NCBI GenBank assembly: GCA_030765065.1
Contig: CM060989.1
Location: 65,006,001-65,070,000 of the forward strand
DNA from: Deroplatys truncata
Lineage: Eukaryota; Arthropoda; Insecta; Mantodea; Mantidae
Direction: 5' to 3'
DNA length: 64,000 bases
Part shown: positions 1 through 10,780 of the stretch, one piece after another
How the letters are laid out: each line of letters starts with the position of its first letter
Position numbering within the stretch: the first letter of the stretch is position 1
The notes under the pieces: model-generated
Told to the model about the DNA's origin: nothing
The model's input: the letters and a program-made list of their open reading frames with translations, nothing else
Database searches by the model: none
Position numbers and translations under genes: made by a program

Positions 1-540
1 AATGTCTGCACTCATGTGCCCATTTTGCCATCTGATGGGCATATGCATTGGTATATAGAAACAGGAAGTCAATTTTTTCTTTCATATTCAGACAGTTTGC
101 AATGCAAGTTTACTACTTACCAATACTGTGGCATGTTGCTAGATTCTGTTCATGACAGCTTTATATTTAACAACAGTCGATTGAGAATGATGTTCAAGAG
201 AGGGAGACTACGTGACATTCTACTTGGTGCCAGTGGTTATGAGTGACATGGCTGGGTACAGGTTTAAACACACACATCCTATCTTTTGTTTTCAATAGTA
301 AAATCTCAGCCAATGAGAAGAGATGTAGCAAACATTAATGTTGCTAAGCTTCACAAACCTATGTAAGAAGTCTTCATAGTTGATGAACCATCATTTTGAT
401 GTGATTCGTTGACATTGGGGCAAAAATTGACAAAGAATTAGTTTGATGTCCTCAAGCTAAATTTGCCAACGGATTGTGAAACCCAGCATCACAGTCCTCT
501 CTTTGATCATTGATCATCTGATCATACTAAGTATTTATTT
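1..540. other. Upstream intron or flank of U2SURP, no gene seen
   Basis: AT-rich sequence with only short, low-quality open frames. I find no exon compatible with U2SURP (RRM, SURP or CID coding) and no recognisable repeat. By position it should be intron, because the first recognisable exon at 1986 begins mid-protein. Confidence 0.5.
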
Positions 541-1765
541 ACATTGTATATGTATTTATTTATTTATTTTCATAATGCTATACAAAGTTCTTACAATTTT
601 TAATACATTACTTTGAGTTGCTATTTTTTTTTTTCTTTCTTTAGTCCATTATGCATTTTAACACCGTGGTTATTTATGCATGGTGGTTCATAACAAATTC
701 ATATTGCTTTATTTTTCTAAACCATTTTTTTCTTACTCTCCTCATATATTCTCCTATTCTTTTTATATCCCTCTCCTTTTGTATTTTCATTATCCTAACT
801 TGTAATACTTCTTTGTTAATATTCTCCCATTCTTTAGGTAAAAACTGATCTCTCTACAACTTAGCTTCTTCACATTCAATTATATAATGCAAATCATTAT
901 CTGCCTCTCCACAAAGAGGACACCTATTCAAATTCGCTCCCTTAGCCTATGTGCACTTAATCTAGACCAGGCCCACCCTTCTCTCACCAACCTATTCCCT
1001 ACATCCACATACTTCTCCCTTCCCCAGTCCACCTTTAATTGTCTATATAGTTCCAAACTTTTCTTTCCTTCCAGACTTTGAAATAATTCTTGTTTCTTTA
1101 TATCTTCTACTCTGTTCCTCACTTCTTTCCAGAAACCTTTAACTGACCTCTCTCCTCCTATAAGTTACCCATTCCTATTTCCTGTAAAATTCTACTTATT
1201 CGTTGAGGCCAGTTCATCCCATCACTGGATTTTTCTTTGATTATTAAACATTGCCTCAAGATATTATGCTCGGCCAATGATTTCAATCTATGCCAATATT
1301 TAAGTATCCTTTCTACTATCATGGCCTTGCTACCTACTCTTCCCAACTCCAACGTTGCTGCTCCATTAGGTGATGAAATAGATAAACCTAACATATATTT
1401 ACAGAATGATCTATGTACTTTATCAATCATCTACCATCCTTTGTCACTTCCCCAAATCTTTGATCCATAGACCATTTTTGCTTCAACCAAAGCTTTGTAA
1501 ACCCTTTCCAACCATTTAATTTGCATATCTGGTATTTTCTTTAAGCATATTCTTATAGCAGTCATTGCTAATCTTCCCTTAGCTAAGGCACTTATCTTGT
1601 GATCATTCCATCTCCCATTACTACTTATTCTCACTCCCAAATAATCAAACTTGTTTACTATTTGCAACTCTTCCCCTTCCACAGACCACTTTTCCTCCTC
1701 CTTCAATTTATAGCTCTTTTTAAATACCATTATCTTTGATTTTTTAAAATTTCCATTGTCCTTTA
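541..1765 (-). mobile_element. LINE (non-LTR retrotransposon) 3' fragment
   Basis: Read on the minus strand from about 1765 down, the translation has the post-palm part of a non-LTR reverse transcriptase: a KSKIMVF segment, then FDYLGVRISSNGRW, then KWLERVYKALVEAKMVYG and an IWG..GW motif. One in-frame TAG stop at 1433-1431 separates the two open pieces (1730-1431 and 1430-1158). A frame change follows, and then a zinc-knuckle-like CPLCG...H....C motif near 923-871. The 3' side ends in a (TTTA)-type simple repeat at about 548-570, as expected for a LINE tail. The 5' part of the element (endonuclease and catalytic YADD region) is absent. It is clearly non-functional. The same LINE clade recurs at 38.9-41.1 kb and 41.3-42.4 kb. 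The clade name (RTE- or Jockey-like) is not settled from sequence alone. Confidence 0.75.
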
Positions 1766-1985
1766 TATGGTAATCTGTGTGAATGATTTTTGTGTATATA
1801 CCAAACTTACCTTATTGGCATTTGTGATCATCTTAAGGTCCAGAAAGTGTATCATCTCTGAAAATGGGCTCTCGTATTTCATGAATAGTAACTATTCTGA
1901 TTATGATAATGCTTGGAGATATGTTTTTTTATTAATTATTATGACTGCTGGTCATTTCATATATCTCTGTCCTATATTTTAATAG

Positions 1986-2196
1986 GGGGATGGGAAGGGT
2001 GAGAGACCAGACAGTGAAGGAGAAGAGGATCCAGGGATAATTGAGACTGAACTGGATGGAATGCCCATGTCTGGTGGAGAAGGTGAAGGAGAGGATCTAG
2101 ATGGTGTTCCTTTGGATGGGGCAGCGCTTCTCAAAGGAGCTATGAAGCACACAAGGCCATTGCCCCCTCCAGATGAAGATCTAGATGGTGTTCCCA
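1986..2196 (+). CDS. U2SURP: U2SURP (SR140) internal exon, acidic DLDG-repeat region
   Basis: First recognisable exon of the U2 snRNP-associated SURP protein. An AG acceptor ends at 1985. The exon reads in phase 0 (GDGKGERPDSEGEEDPG...) and ends with one spare base before GTAAGT at 2197. It encodes about 70 acidic residues with repeated ELDGMP, DLDGVP, LDGAA and DLDGVP units. In U2SURP orthologs such D-L-D-G-x-P repeats lie between the C-terminal end of the CID domain and the cwf21 domain, so the RRM, SURP and CID exons lie outside the window. The protein works in the nucleus with the U2 snRNP during branch-site recognition (family knowledge). The spare A joins the TG of the next exon to give Met, so the frame is kept. 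The acceptor polypyrimidine tract is weak (TATATTTTAATAG). Confidence 0.88.
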
Positions 2197-3934
2197 GTAA
2201 GTACAAATGTTGTGCTAATATACTACATGCTTTTGGTTTCTATTTTTACATGCTATATACTGGAGTCCAGTTAGTTTGAACCTTGGTAATCTGGCTAATC
2301 AAACAGAAATCTGAAAGCTTTGTAGACACAGTACCTATTGGATGATTGTATCTGTATCTGTATTGTGTTGTATGTGTATTCACTAGGACACTACTATTGG
2401 AGCAATTAGTTTACTGTCTGTTCAACATTTTAGCTAGCGGGGTGGGCTAGCTTATCTCTCAGTTAAAGCTTTAGCTGGTGGGAGGGGTACACAGTATGCT
2501 GAACTTGTGCCGCACATGGCACACATACTGGAAAACAGCCAGCAGTCTTTTACTATCGTAAATTTTTATCTCTCATTTGCCTCAGGCTAAGTAAACGCTA
2601 TCTCCTTCCAGTAGTCAACCCCCTACCTGCTTCGAATGGCTCTCCCATCCTAGTTAAAACCTTACTGAACAGACATAGCTCACATTATGAAGTGAGCTAA
2701 ACTATCTCAGTGCAGTGCTACATTTTAGGAATGAGTTATTGACTAATTTGAAACTTTGCAATCTGAATAGGCACACTGCTACCAACTAGCTCGGTTTAAA
2801 TGGAATTTAAATTGAAGTCATATTCTCTCCCTCTGTCTTCTACAAATTTTTATATAGTTAATACCAATATCTCCTATAACTTTCAGCAGTTATTAAGAAA
2901 TGACCAATTCAACCATAGTACAGACACATAAGGAGAACTCACAGTAATCTTAGGAAGAAGTATTTAAAGGCATACACACACTCACCAAAGTACCCATTAC
3001 AAAATGCATACATTGAATTGCATGTTACAATCGTACATAAGCTAATGTTTTGTGTATATTGTCACTTGCTAAGTTGTGACACTGGGGGGAATAGCTAAAT
3101 GAGGGATTGCAGAGGTAGAGACAATCATTAAAACGCTTGGCTAGAGCGATCTGACTATATTCTAAAGAGTTACATTTCTATGTGCAATAGTTGGGTTACA
3201 AGATCAGGGATGATGATGGTACTAGCTAACTTGTTAACAATTTATTTTATAATGCTTACCTTGAGAAACATTTCGTCGTGGATGAGGAGAGCCAATACTC
3301 AACACGACTTTGTCAAGCCGCTACTGGTGCCAAGTGAAACCATCCGGAGCGGCCATGCAGCGGCCGTCAATGGGTACCATAGTGGTCCCGACCACGTTAC
3401 AACACAAAATCCCTGCGAGGAGAGCTTGAGGGCTTGCTTATATAGAGTCGAATATCCTAAAGGGGTTAATTCTAATACTGTGGCAGCTATTACCAAATAT
3501 GATCTGCCACCGCCCTGGTTTGAAATATAGCGGTCAATCATAACTCAATACGTCAATGTTCTAGAACATTCTATGTGACGTAACGTGGTTTAAGGTGCAG
3601 CTAAGAGCCTGCAGAAAGACACGTACTCCTCAGGAAATGATGACATAGTGACATCCCTTGGAAATGTCAAGGGAAGTAGCAGGCCACTATTTCCTGTCAT
3701 ATATACAATTTACTAAGACTTGAACAGAATTAAGAATATAAAATATGATTCTATATGAATTCAGAAACTTGTGACAGGTTTAATAAAATAATGCCAATTA
3801 ATATAAAATAATAATTACAATACGGATCTCCTCAGTCATGTTGGTGACAATATCATGTGTATGAGAGCCATTCTAAAAGTTCTTGACTTGACCAAGGACA
3901 CAAGATTTAAGAGAAATAACTCCCTCTTTATTTT
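2197..3934. other. Intron of U2SURP, unclassified sequence
   Basis: Intron beginning with GTAAGT. At 2416-2425 and about 2665-2674 a TGTCTGTTCA motif occurs in inverted orientation, which could mark a small MITE. The stretch 3290-3560 is GC-richer and carries an open frame of about 115 codons with no family resemblance I recognise. A TATATAA-like box reads on the minus strand near 3435-3445. Nothing else can be supported. Confidence 0.35.
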
Positions 3935-4066
3935 TACTTTCTCTACTACGTATAGTAAGTAGGGGAAGTATTGCATTCCACCCAAAAATTCGATACCGAG
4001 ATTTCACCGGAAATACATGTTTTGAGACCTCCTGAATCCAAAAAAAGCATTTTTGGAAACATGTCC

Positions 4067-4103
<37 letters not shown>

Positions 4104-4806
4104 CGTGCGCGCGCGAACAGCATAACTCAAAAACTAACAGTCGGATAAACACCAAACTTGGTATTTACGTTCAGTATCTTCCAGAGATGCGACACGAAGA
4201 TTTTCAAGAAAATCCCCCCACCCCAGACTACCCTTTACATGGAACATTTTTCGAAAATTTTAATTTGCTCAAAAATGGCTCTAACGATTTTGATGAAAAT
4301 ATCATATGTTTAAGATAATGTCAGGAGAAATGAAATGTATATCTCGAAATTTCTGGGAATGTCTCCAAAGGTATTCTTCATTATGAACGACTTTTGCATA
4401 ACTGGTAAACCATAAGAGATAGACAAAATTTTACTACACAAACAATGTAGATCGCGTTATAATACACAACTTATATGATATACATTTTTTTTGTTGAGTG
4501 AACCGTTTTCGAGATATTGCTTGTTATTTCCTTAAATTTTCCAATACTTATACTTTTTCTCAAATTCGTTATTCATTTTTTTATGCCCTGGACATGCAAA
4601 GAGAATGGAATGCGCCACATAGCAACCAGCGATAAAATATTTGACTATCGCTTAAAAGCTACCATATTCCCCTTGCATCTACAAGAAAATTACAAATAAG
4701 ATTGACATCTCGATATCTCGATTAACATGAAGCATATGGAGAATAGGCGTTTGTAAAAATAGATTGTACAAGAGTAGAGAAAGTCATGTGAGTGTAACAC
4801 ATCAGA
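3935..4806 (+). repeat. GT-microsatellite interspersed repeat, copy 1 (full length)
   Basis: About 870 bp, nearly identical to copies at 15.8, 35.9 and 51.6 kb. One end starts ACTTTCTCTACT. The other carries the inverse complement AGTAGAGAAAGT followed by 22 bp ending CACATCAGA, then a T-run. An internal (GT)n tract at about 4068-4095 has decayed into GCGC steps. The family has no convincing coding capacity; the open frames in it are made by the (GT)n tract. The motif TCTCGA or its complement recurs several times in the body. The insertion lies in T-rich sequence. The class (MITE-like DNA element, or retroposon read in the opposite direction) is unresolved. Confidence 0.85.
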
Positions 4807-4811
4807 TTTTT

Positions 4812-5095
4812 TTCCTTTAACATCGTCGCGTCATAAATCAATATATTTTCAGCATAGTCACCTTGTAAATCAGTACATTTAGTCCAATGACTTTCCAACC
4901 TCTTAATACTCTCAGTAAAATAAGATTTGTCCAGCTGTGTAAAATAAGTGTTTTTCTCAGCTTCAACCTTGTCCGCCCTTTGAAGTAGTCTTTGAGCACC
5001 AAACCATGGGAATCCCAGAAAACCTAGCCATGACTTTTCTTGCAGTTGGAACTGTTTTGTATTTCTTTGGTGCACTCAAAATGCCCCACAAGCTA
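4812..5095 (-). mobile_element. Mariner-like C-terminal fragment
   Basis: The minus-strand frame from 5075 to 4800 ends with ESIKRLESHWTKCTDLQGDY, which matches the usual C-terminus of mariner transposases (a KLEERW.KCI.L.GDYVE pattern). No catalytic residues and no terminal inverted repeat were found. It directly abuts the T-run of the preceding GT repeat, so it is probably a truncated relic. The assignment rests on this one motif. Confidence 0.5.
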
Positions 5096-5199
5096 CCCTT
5101 TACATAGAAAAATTTTGTTAGGTTTTATTATTTCAAAAATGGCTAACGATTTTGATTAAAATGCCATGTGTGTAAAATACGAGAGCCATGGTTACAAGG

Positions 5200-5680
5200 G
5201 CTCCTGATGCCGGGGAAAATTTTTTGTTTTGAGATTGGCACACCTGGCATGTAGGGTGGATCCTAACGATCAGTTTGTTTGATCCCACATGTTTGTGGTT
5301 CATTTTATTGTCATAGTAAATTCTTCCAATGGAGCGGTCGTCGTGCACTCTCGCCACCTCCCATCCGTGTGAGATCTGTGCAGTCATCCATTTTTTACTT
5401 TGCAGAACAATACCGCTGCGAATATCCTTCAGAAGCTCATGGAAATTTATGGTAGTGATGTGATGGCAAGAAAATCAGTGGTGTCATTGATCTCCAGCCA
5501 CCAAAAAGTTCATTTAGCTGGAAAAGTCATGGTATCTGTTTTTTGGGACTGTAAGGAGTCCTTGTGGTTGATATTATGCCTAAAGGGACTACCATTACTG
5601 CAATACCCTAAAAACACTCTGAAGAGCCATTCAGAATCGCAGAAGGCTGACCTGGGGAGTCAAGGCTAGCCAGCAACTGA
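5200..5680 (+). mobile_element. Mariner-like relic, second subfamily
   Basis: The + frame from 5400 contains ANILQKLMEIYGSDVM, resembling the N-terminal helix-turn-helix region of mariner transposases. It then jumps to AGKVMVSVFWDCKESL, the conserved VF-WD block upstream of the second catalytic Asp. The intervening ~100 residues, including the first catalytic Asp, are missing, so this is an internally deleted relic. Its strand is opposite to the neighbouring 4812-5095 fragment, so the two are separate insertions. Confidence 0.55.
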
Positions 5681-5699
5681 GCTACTTTCAACAGTAAAA

Positions 5700-6109
5700 A
5701 CTCGTAGGCTTCGGTATTTCAAGTTTCTGATTGGCTAATTTTACTTAAACTTTTTCCTTGCTATTGATTGGCTAATTTTAAACTGTTACTGAATTTACCT
5801 TATCTTTGCTATAATCATGACTGGTAACTTTTCAAACTTTCATACTCATTATTGCTACAAGATTACCTCATTATTACCTCATTGTTAGCAACTTAAAACT
5901 TATTATTCTCACAGCTCTTGCATTATTAAAGTATATAATGTATTCACATAACATTAATAAAACTGTTTACAATAAAAATAAGCATATGCAATGACTGTTA
6001 CATACATTTTAAATAAGTATTACATACATATTGTTTCAAGGCGGGCTGTTATTGAATTTACTTATTGTAAAATACAATTGAAATTATTTAGGTATTAAAA
6101 TACTGCCTC
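5700..6109. repeat. Fragment of the repeat also found at 24.3-24.7 kb
   Basis: Roughly 400 bp aligning by eye with 24335-24733. Shared landmarks are GATTGGCTAATT, a block with CCTCATTATTA, TTTACAATAAAAATAAG, GGGCTGTTAT and a terminal block ending AAAATACTGCCTC. At 24 kb this block lies beyond a primer-binding-site-like sequence, so it may be part of an LTR (U3), but there is no coding evidence. The copy ends abruptly at the SINE fragment starting at 6109. Confidence 0.55.
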
Positions 6110-6250
6110 GCATGGGACCACCAGCTTTACTTCCCTTAAGGAAGCCATGCTAAGGATTTTTATGCCCGAAAAAATCCATTGCCCTCCGCCGGGTTTGAAC
6201 CCGTAACCTTGGAACTAGAAGCTAGCATGGTAACCACTACACCCCAGAGG
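6109..6250 (-). repeat. tRNA-derived SINE, tRNA-related part only
   Basis: The minus strand carries an A-box-like TGGTTACCATGCTAG region and a B-box GGTTCAAACCC, followed by GGCGGAGGGCAATGG and the GGGCATAAAAATCCTTAGC body of the SINE family. The 3' half present in other copies is missing. Confidence 0.75.
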
Positions 6251-6258
6251 ATTTTGGG

Positions 6259-6546
6259 GGTTTAAATTAAACTGAGCTTTATTTATGGACGCTCTTTAAC
6301 TACAATGGTTCTTAGTATCCCATTCTATATTGGGTGTGAAAACTGGAAATTTTGCTCAGAGGTCTCTTTATAGGCTTGAGGTTCTTTTATGTGCTGTAAA
6401 TCTACAACATGGGACCACCAATTTACTTTCCATCTGATGGAAGCCACACTAAGGATTTTTATACCCGAAAAAGTCCATCACCCTCCGCTAGGTTTGCACC
6501 TGCAACCATAGGAACTGGAGGCTAGCGTGGTACCCCTGGACCATGG
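6259..6546 (-). repeat. tRNA-derived SINE, near full length
   Basis: This copy has the whole body: a tRNA-like head (about 6540-6480), the middle AAAATCCTTAG block, the CTCAAGCCTATAAAGAG block, the CAATATAGAATGGGAT block and the terminal AGCGTCCATAAATAAA tail near 6285. The B-box is degraded (GGTGCAAACC). It sits directly beside the partial copy at 6109-6250 in the same orientation. Confidence 0.8.
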
Positions 6547-6638
6547 AGAACAACATTTTTGGGGTAGTGAACTATATGACTAATAGAGATGAAATACCCT
6601 AATGATTTATTTAATCCTCTGCAGTTAATATGCATTAG

Positions 6639-8636
6639 TAGGGACCCCAGATTGTCGGTAAATAAAATAATGTAATATCGGTGTAAAAATATTATAGTGA
6701 GCGGTGTTTTGGGTGGTAAGTAAAACTGCTTAATGGTGTTATCTCGTGAAAAAAAGGGAAAAAACAAAAACACAGTTTAAACTACTTTACTGTGGAACAA
6801 AGGGCACCTTACATAAAACGTAAAAAAGAGGAGCATGAAAATATTTACATAGTATACATTTCGACTGATTTACTTTGTTAGAGACAAAGCCACCATAAGT
6901 TCGGTGTTCTCTGGCTTATGATTTGTTCTTAAGATTGTCATGTTGTTCCCATATGCAGAGAAAAGTCTTTCACTGTCCACATTGGACATGGGCACCCACA
7001 ATAGTTTCATACACTTCTCACTGAAACACGAGTGATCACATTGAAGTCCAGAAAGTAAATCCAGTATGTTCACTTCAGCAGCAGTATCATCTAATTTCTC
7101 GCACACTATGTTCTTCAGAGCAGCATATCCCTCCTCGAATGTTTTCTCTGGCAAGTCTCGCAGAAAAGGTAACATTCTTCTTGCTTTTTCTATAGTTATA
7201 TCAGTAGATGCCTCATTTGATACTATTTTTCGTACATCAAACAATTTACCTGCAGAATGAATATCATCATCAGCTGGATCAGCTGACATTAAGGAATTCA
7301 GCTTGGTAACTGACTTTATGCCCAATTGCTTGAACTGACTGATAACATAAGACTTCTTGAGGGTTGGCAGTCTCTGAAGAAGACTTGAAGTTTTCTCTCC
7401 AAACGAGCCCTCGGCTACTATTGTGAAGCCATTTGATATATCTTTAAGTTTGCTATATAGTTTATGAACAAATGGATATTTAGATCCCTCAAGCACTTCA
7501 ATAAGGCAAATGGTGTCTTTGCAGTGTTCAAGAAGGAAAGATGCCTGGCAGTTTATTATATTTTTGAGACCGCATTGAAATACTACTGTGGAATCAGTTT
7601 GAATTCCTGCGTGCCGCAAAACTAAACTGACCTGGCAACATCTTGCACATGCTGTCTGTACGGCGCACGAACTCCACCGTCAGCTGAATTGTGCATGCGC
7701 TAGCTTAATTTGAAACATGGCTCCATCGGCATAATTCCTTTTCTTTTTCAGAGCAGAAGGTAAACAGACTCCTTGCGCTAAATTGTAACGTAATTTAAAG
7801 AATATAACTTGACTCCAAACGAATCTTTCAGTATAGCAGACACAAAATATACCTAGACATGCGTTCACATTATGGCAACGTCGCGAGACAGCAACAATTT
7901 TCGTGCGAGGGGTACAGGAAACGGAGACAGTAATTGGTAGAAGAGGCTGTCTACTGTCAGAATTGACTTGAACCAGACTTAGAAATTCATGCATTATTTA
8001 ACGATACTTTTGCGACAGTCTTTTCCAACTGGCATGAAATGGGTCGATGCAAGCACGAATCATTAAAATACGGCATTAGAGAAGAATTGCAGGTAGTATT
8101 GCCATTTAAATCCAAAGAATAATTTGAGTGAAATGAGAAATCCGTCACTGATGCGGTGTTGCCGAGTTCCGATAAACATGGCATTCCTTTTGTTGTGCAT
8201 GCCTTTGGTGAAGAGTGAAGGTGACGGGGTAGTCGAAGCAGCAGTGCCGATGTTTGCCGAAGTTCTGGTTAAATCACAGTGCAGTTTGGTGTTCTGTGCC
8301 GTGCAGCACACAACACCGTGCAGCATGGCTGTAGCGAATGACAATACACGTATCCATAAATGATTGATAAGCCAAATATCTGATTGTTTATGTGAAAAGG
8401 AGAGACAAACGCCAAAAAAAGGGAGAGAGAGAGAAAAATTTCGGGTTATTTTGCACACTTTTTTTTCATAACGATGTTATTTCGTGTTTTCGCGATATAG
8501 AACTAATGTTGCGTTATTTCGCGACTCAGAATGGATATATATGTGGAATTTAAAAATAATTGATTAAAGGTTTTCCTTATTGTTAATTTTCGGCCAATTT
8601 CGCGAATTAACTACTCGCGAAAAGTCGGGGTCCCTA
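6639..8636 (-). mobile_element. hAT DNA transposon, complete unit with 8-bp target duplication
   Basis: The ends are exact 10-bp inverted repeats: TAGGGACCCC at 6639-6648 and GGGGTCCCTA at 8627-8636. They are flanked by a perfect 8-bp direct repeat TGCATTAG (6631-6638 and 8637-8644), the diagnostic hAT target duplication. The minus strand encodes a hAT transposase C-terminus at 7619-6870. The remaining ~1 kb (7620-8626) has no recognisable BED zinc finger or catalytic Asp region in one frame, so the unit is a defective copy. The perfect target duplication suggests a fairly recent insertion. Confidence 0.9.
6870..7619 (-). pseudogene. hAT transposase C-terminal fragment (dimerisation domain)
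   Basis: A 249-codon open frame ending at a stop near the left terminus of the hAT unit. Residues ~205-249 contain LLWVPMSNVDSERLF, then PENTELMVALS, the hallmark of the hAT C-terminal dimerisation region that follows the last catalytic residue. The upstream ~200 residues look like the helical part of the RNase-H-like region but lack an identifiable DDE start. Hobo/Ac-type transposases are usually 500-700 aa, so at least half is missing. Other copies elsewhere may supply active enzyme. Confidence 0.8.
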
Positions 8637-8752
8637 TGCATTAGTAACAACTGGCAATCTAAATGTAATGAGACTGTGCTTGAAAAAGGTAAAGAAAGTA
8701 AAGTATTCCCCAGCAAGTTCAACAAGGAAATATACTGTGTATTTGAAAATCC

Positions 8753-9354
8753 TGCATATTTTCTACTACAGTGAAATGGAAACATTTTTAAAAAATGCTC
8801 GGACACATCGAACAGTATATTTTAACAAACAGTTTTTCACAGAAACAAACCATTCTTGATATAAATGACACCCTATTTATTTATTTATTTATTTTTATTT
8901 TTTTACTTATTTATTTTTATTTTATAATGTTGCTATGTTAACTAAATAAATATTTGAAAGAGAACCTTTATGTATATATGTATGTACGTCAACCGAACAA
9001 TAACATCACTAACAGATCTTTTGATATTTTCACATGTCCTTGTTTCTTGAATTAATTTCTACAAATAAATTGCATCAATAACACTAGGTAATTCAATGTT
9101 CATTTGGTTACCATAGCAAGGTTTGTTGTATAAAACAATTGTTAGCTTGTACAGTCATACACAATAATAAAATCTTGAGATGGTATACAAAAAAAATATA
9201 GATTGTCATTTAAAAATATTTCCAATGACATCACAACTTGCATAATAATGATATTAAGAATGGTTTGTTTCTGTGGAAAAGCATCTTTTAAAATATACTG
9301 TTTGACTTGTCTGAGTGTTTTTTGAAAAACCTTTCCATTTAGAAAATATGTGGG
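8753..9354. repeat. Foldback (inverted-repeat) element
   Basis: A left arm at about 8753-8862 (including ACAGAAACAAACCATTCTTG and CAGTATATTTTAA) is the imperfect inverse complement of a right arm at 9251-9354. The arms are ~100 bp and the AT-rich centre ~390 bp, with (ATTT)n at 8876-8930. No ORF. It is probably a MITE-like or foldback DNA element. I could not fix the target duplication. Confidence 0.65.
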
Positions 9355-9401
9355 ATTTTTTTAAATACATTGTATAGGAATCGACATTATTATAGGACAT
9401 A

Positions 9402-10677
9402 TGAGGTGTGATCAAAAAGTAATAGGAATTTTTTTTTTTCCTTAAAGAATTTTTATTTAATCATCAACTTTGTCCCCTTCAGAGTAATCTCCCTCAGATA
9501 TAATATACTTGTGCCAGCACTTTTTCCAATCTTGGAAGCACTTGTGGAACTCACTTTTCGTTATGGTGTTCAGCTCCTTCAGTGATTCTGTTTTTATCTC
9601 GTCAATGGTGGGAAAACATCGTCCTTTCATGGTTCTCCTCAGCCGGCAAATACGGTGGCTGAGGCAGCATAACGGTTTTGTTTTTGCCAAAAAGTCATGA
9701 ACAAGCATTGAGGTGTGAGTGGGTGCATTATCGTGATGCAATTTCCACGAGTGGTTTTGCCACAAATCTGATAGTTTTCTTCAGATCGCTTCATGCAAAC
9801 GGCGCATAACTTCCAGGTAGTATTCCTTATTGACCGTATGCAATAAGGCAGGGACTTCTGATGCACTATCCCATTGTAATCTAAGCAAATAGTGAGAAGA
9901 ACCTTCACGTGTGATTGAACTTGGCGAATTTTTTTCGATCTTGGCTCTTCAGGCAGTTTCCATTGGTACGATTGGGCCTTAGTTTTGATGTCATACCCAT
10001 ATACCCATGTTTCGTTACCTGTTATAACTTTCTTTAGAAGTTCTGGATCATTTTCAACTTCATTCAGCAATTCCTGAAGGATGTCTAATGTGATGTTGTT
10101 ATTGGTCGAAATTCAACCATTTCGGAACAAACTTTGCTGCTACACATTTCATGCCCAAAACATCCGAAAAAATTGTTTGGCATGAGCCAAAGGATATGCC
10201 GACATCATCAGCAACTTCTCTGATGGTGATTTGGCGATTTTCCAGAACCATTTTCTTTACTACTTCTACAGTGTTGTCAGTAATTGATATGCTAGGGCGT
10301 CCAGGGCAGTCGTCTTTGTCTTCTCAACCCTCTTTGAAACGTTTATACCACTCATAAACTCTTGTCTTACTGATAGTAGATTTGCCAAAAGCCGCTGTCA
10401 ACATTTTGGATGCGGTGCTGTATTTTATTCCATTTTTCAAGCAAAATTTAATGCAAATTCTTTGATCCATCTTTTTCAAAAGTAAAAATTTGCCAAGCAC
10501 TCAAACACGTATAACTTTTTCAACTGTTCAACAGTAAACTAAATACTCAAAATAGCTGAAAATGCAAACATACATCAGGAACATGTGTACCAACAAAATA
10601 AAACAAACATTTTGAACATAGGATGTATAAAGCTTGCGAAATTAAAAAATTCCCATTATTTTTTTTATCACACCTCG
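9402..10677 (-). mobile_element. Mariner element (irritans-like relic) with both TIRs
   Basis: The termini are inverted repeats of ~28 bp (plus strand left GAGGTGTGATCAAAAAGTAA, right ATTTTTTTTATCACACCTCG), flanked by TA (9400-9401 and 10678-10679). The minus strand encodes a broken transposase: an N-terminal helix-turn-helix region near 10470-10350 with TISKTRVYEWYKRFKEG, a GNETWVYGYD block (first catalytic Asp region) near 10010, HHDNAPTHTSMLVHDFLAK near 9740 (second Asp), and a C-terminus WKKCWHKYI near 9530. The expected SPDLAP block holding the third Asp is lost in a frameshift and deletion near 9650. It is not functional. Confidence 0.88.
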
Positions 10678-10780
10678 TAATCTCTATCTGTTACTCAAAA
10701 TGCCTTTGAGTGCACTCAAAATGTGTATTTCTGGGAGAAAGGCAAAAATTTATGTAAACAATAGAGAAAGTAAAAATATA

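Noticed and set aside
2416-2674. Small MITE between two inverted TGTCTGTTCA motifs
   Set aside because: Only 10 bp match and no target duplication is visible; chance cannot be excluded.
3180-3530. 116-codon plus ORF and a minus-strand TATATAA box suggesting an LTR or gene
   Set aside because: No start context, family motif, PBS or terminal repeats. GC-rich composition alone keeps the frame open.
4050-4130. Open frames rich in Cys-Val or Thr-His repeats across the GT tracts (also at 15.9, 36.1, 51.8 and 56.0 kb)
   Set aside because: They are translations of (GT)n microsatellites in a non-coding repeat; they recur identically in every copy and both strands are open.
5133-5387. 84-codon minus ORF with Cys/His residues
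   Set aside because: Lies opposite a mariner relic, shows no ordered zinc-finger pattern, and is likely a chance frame.
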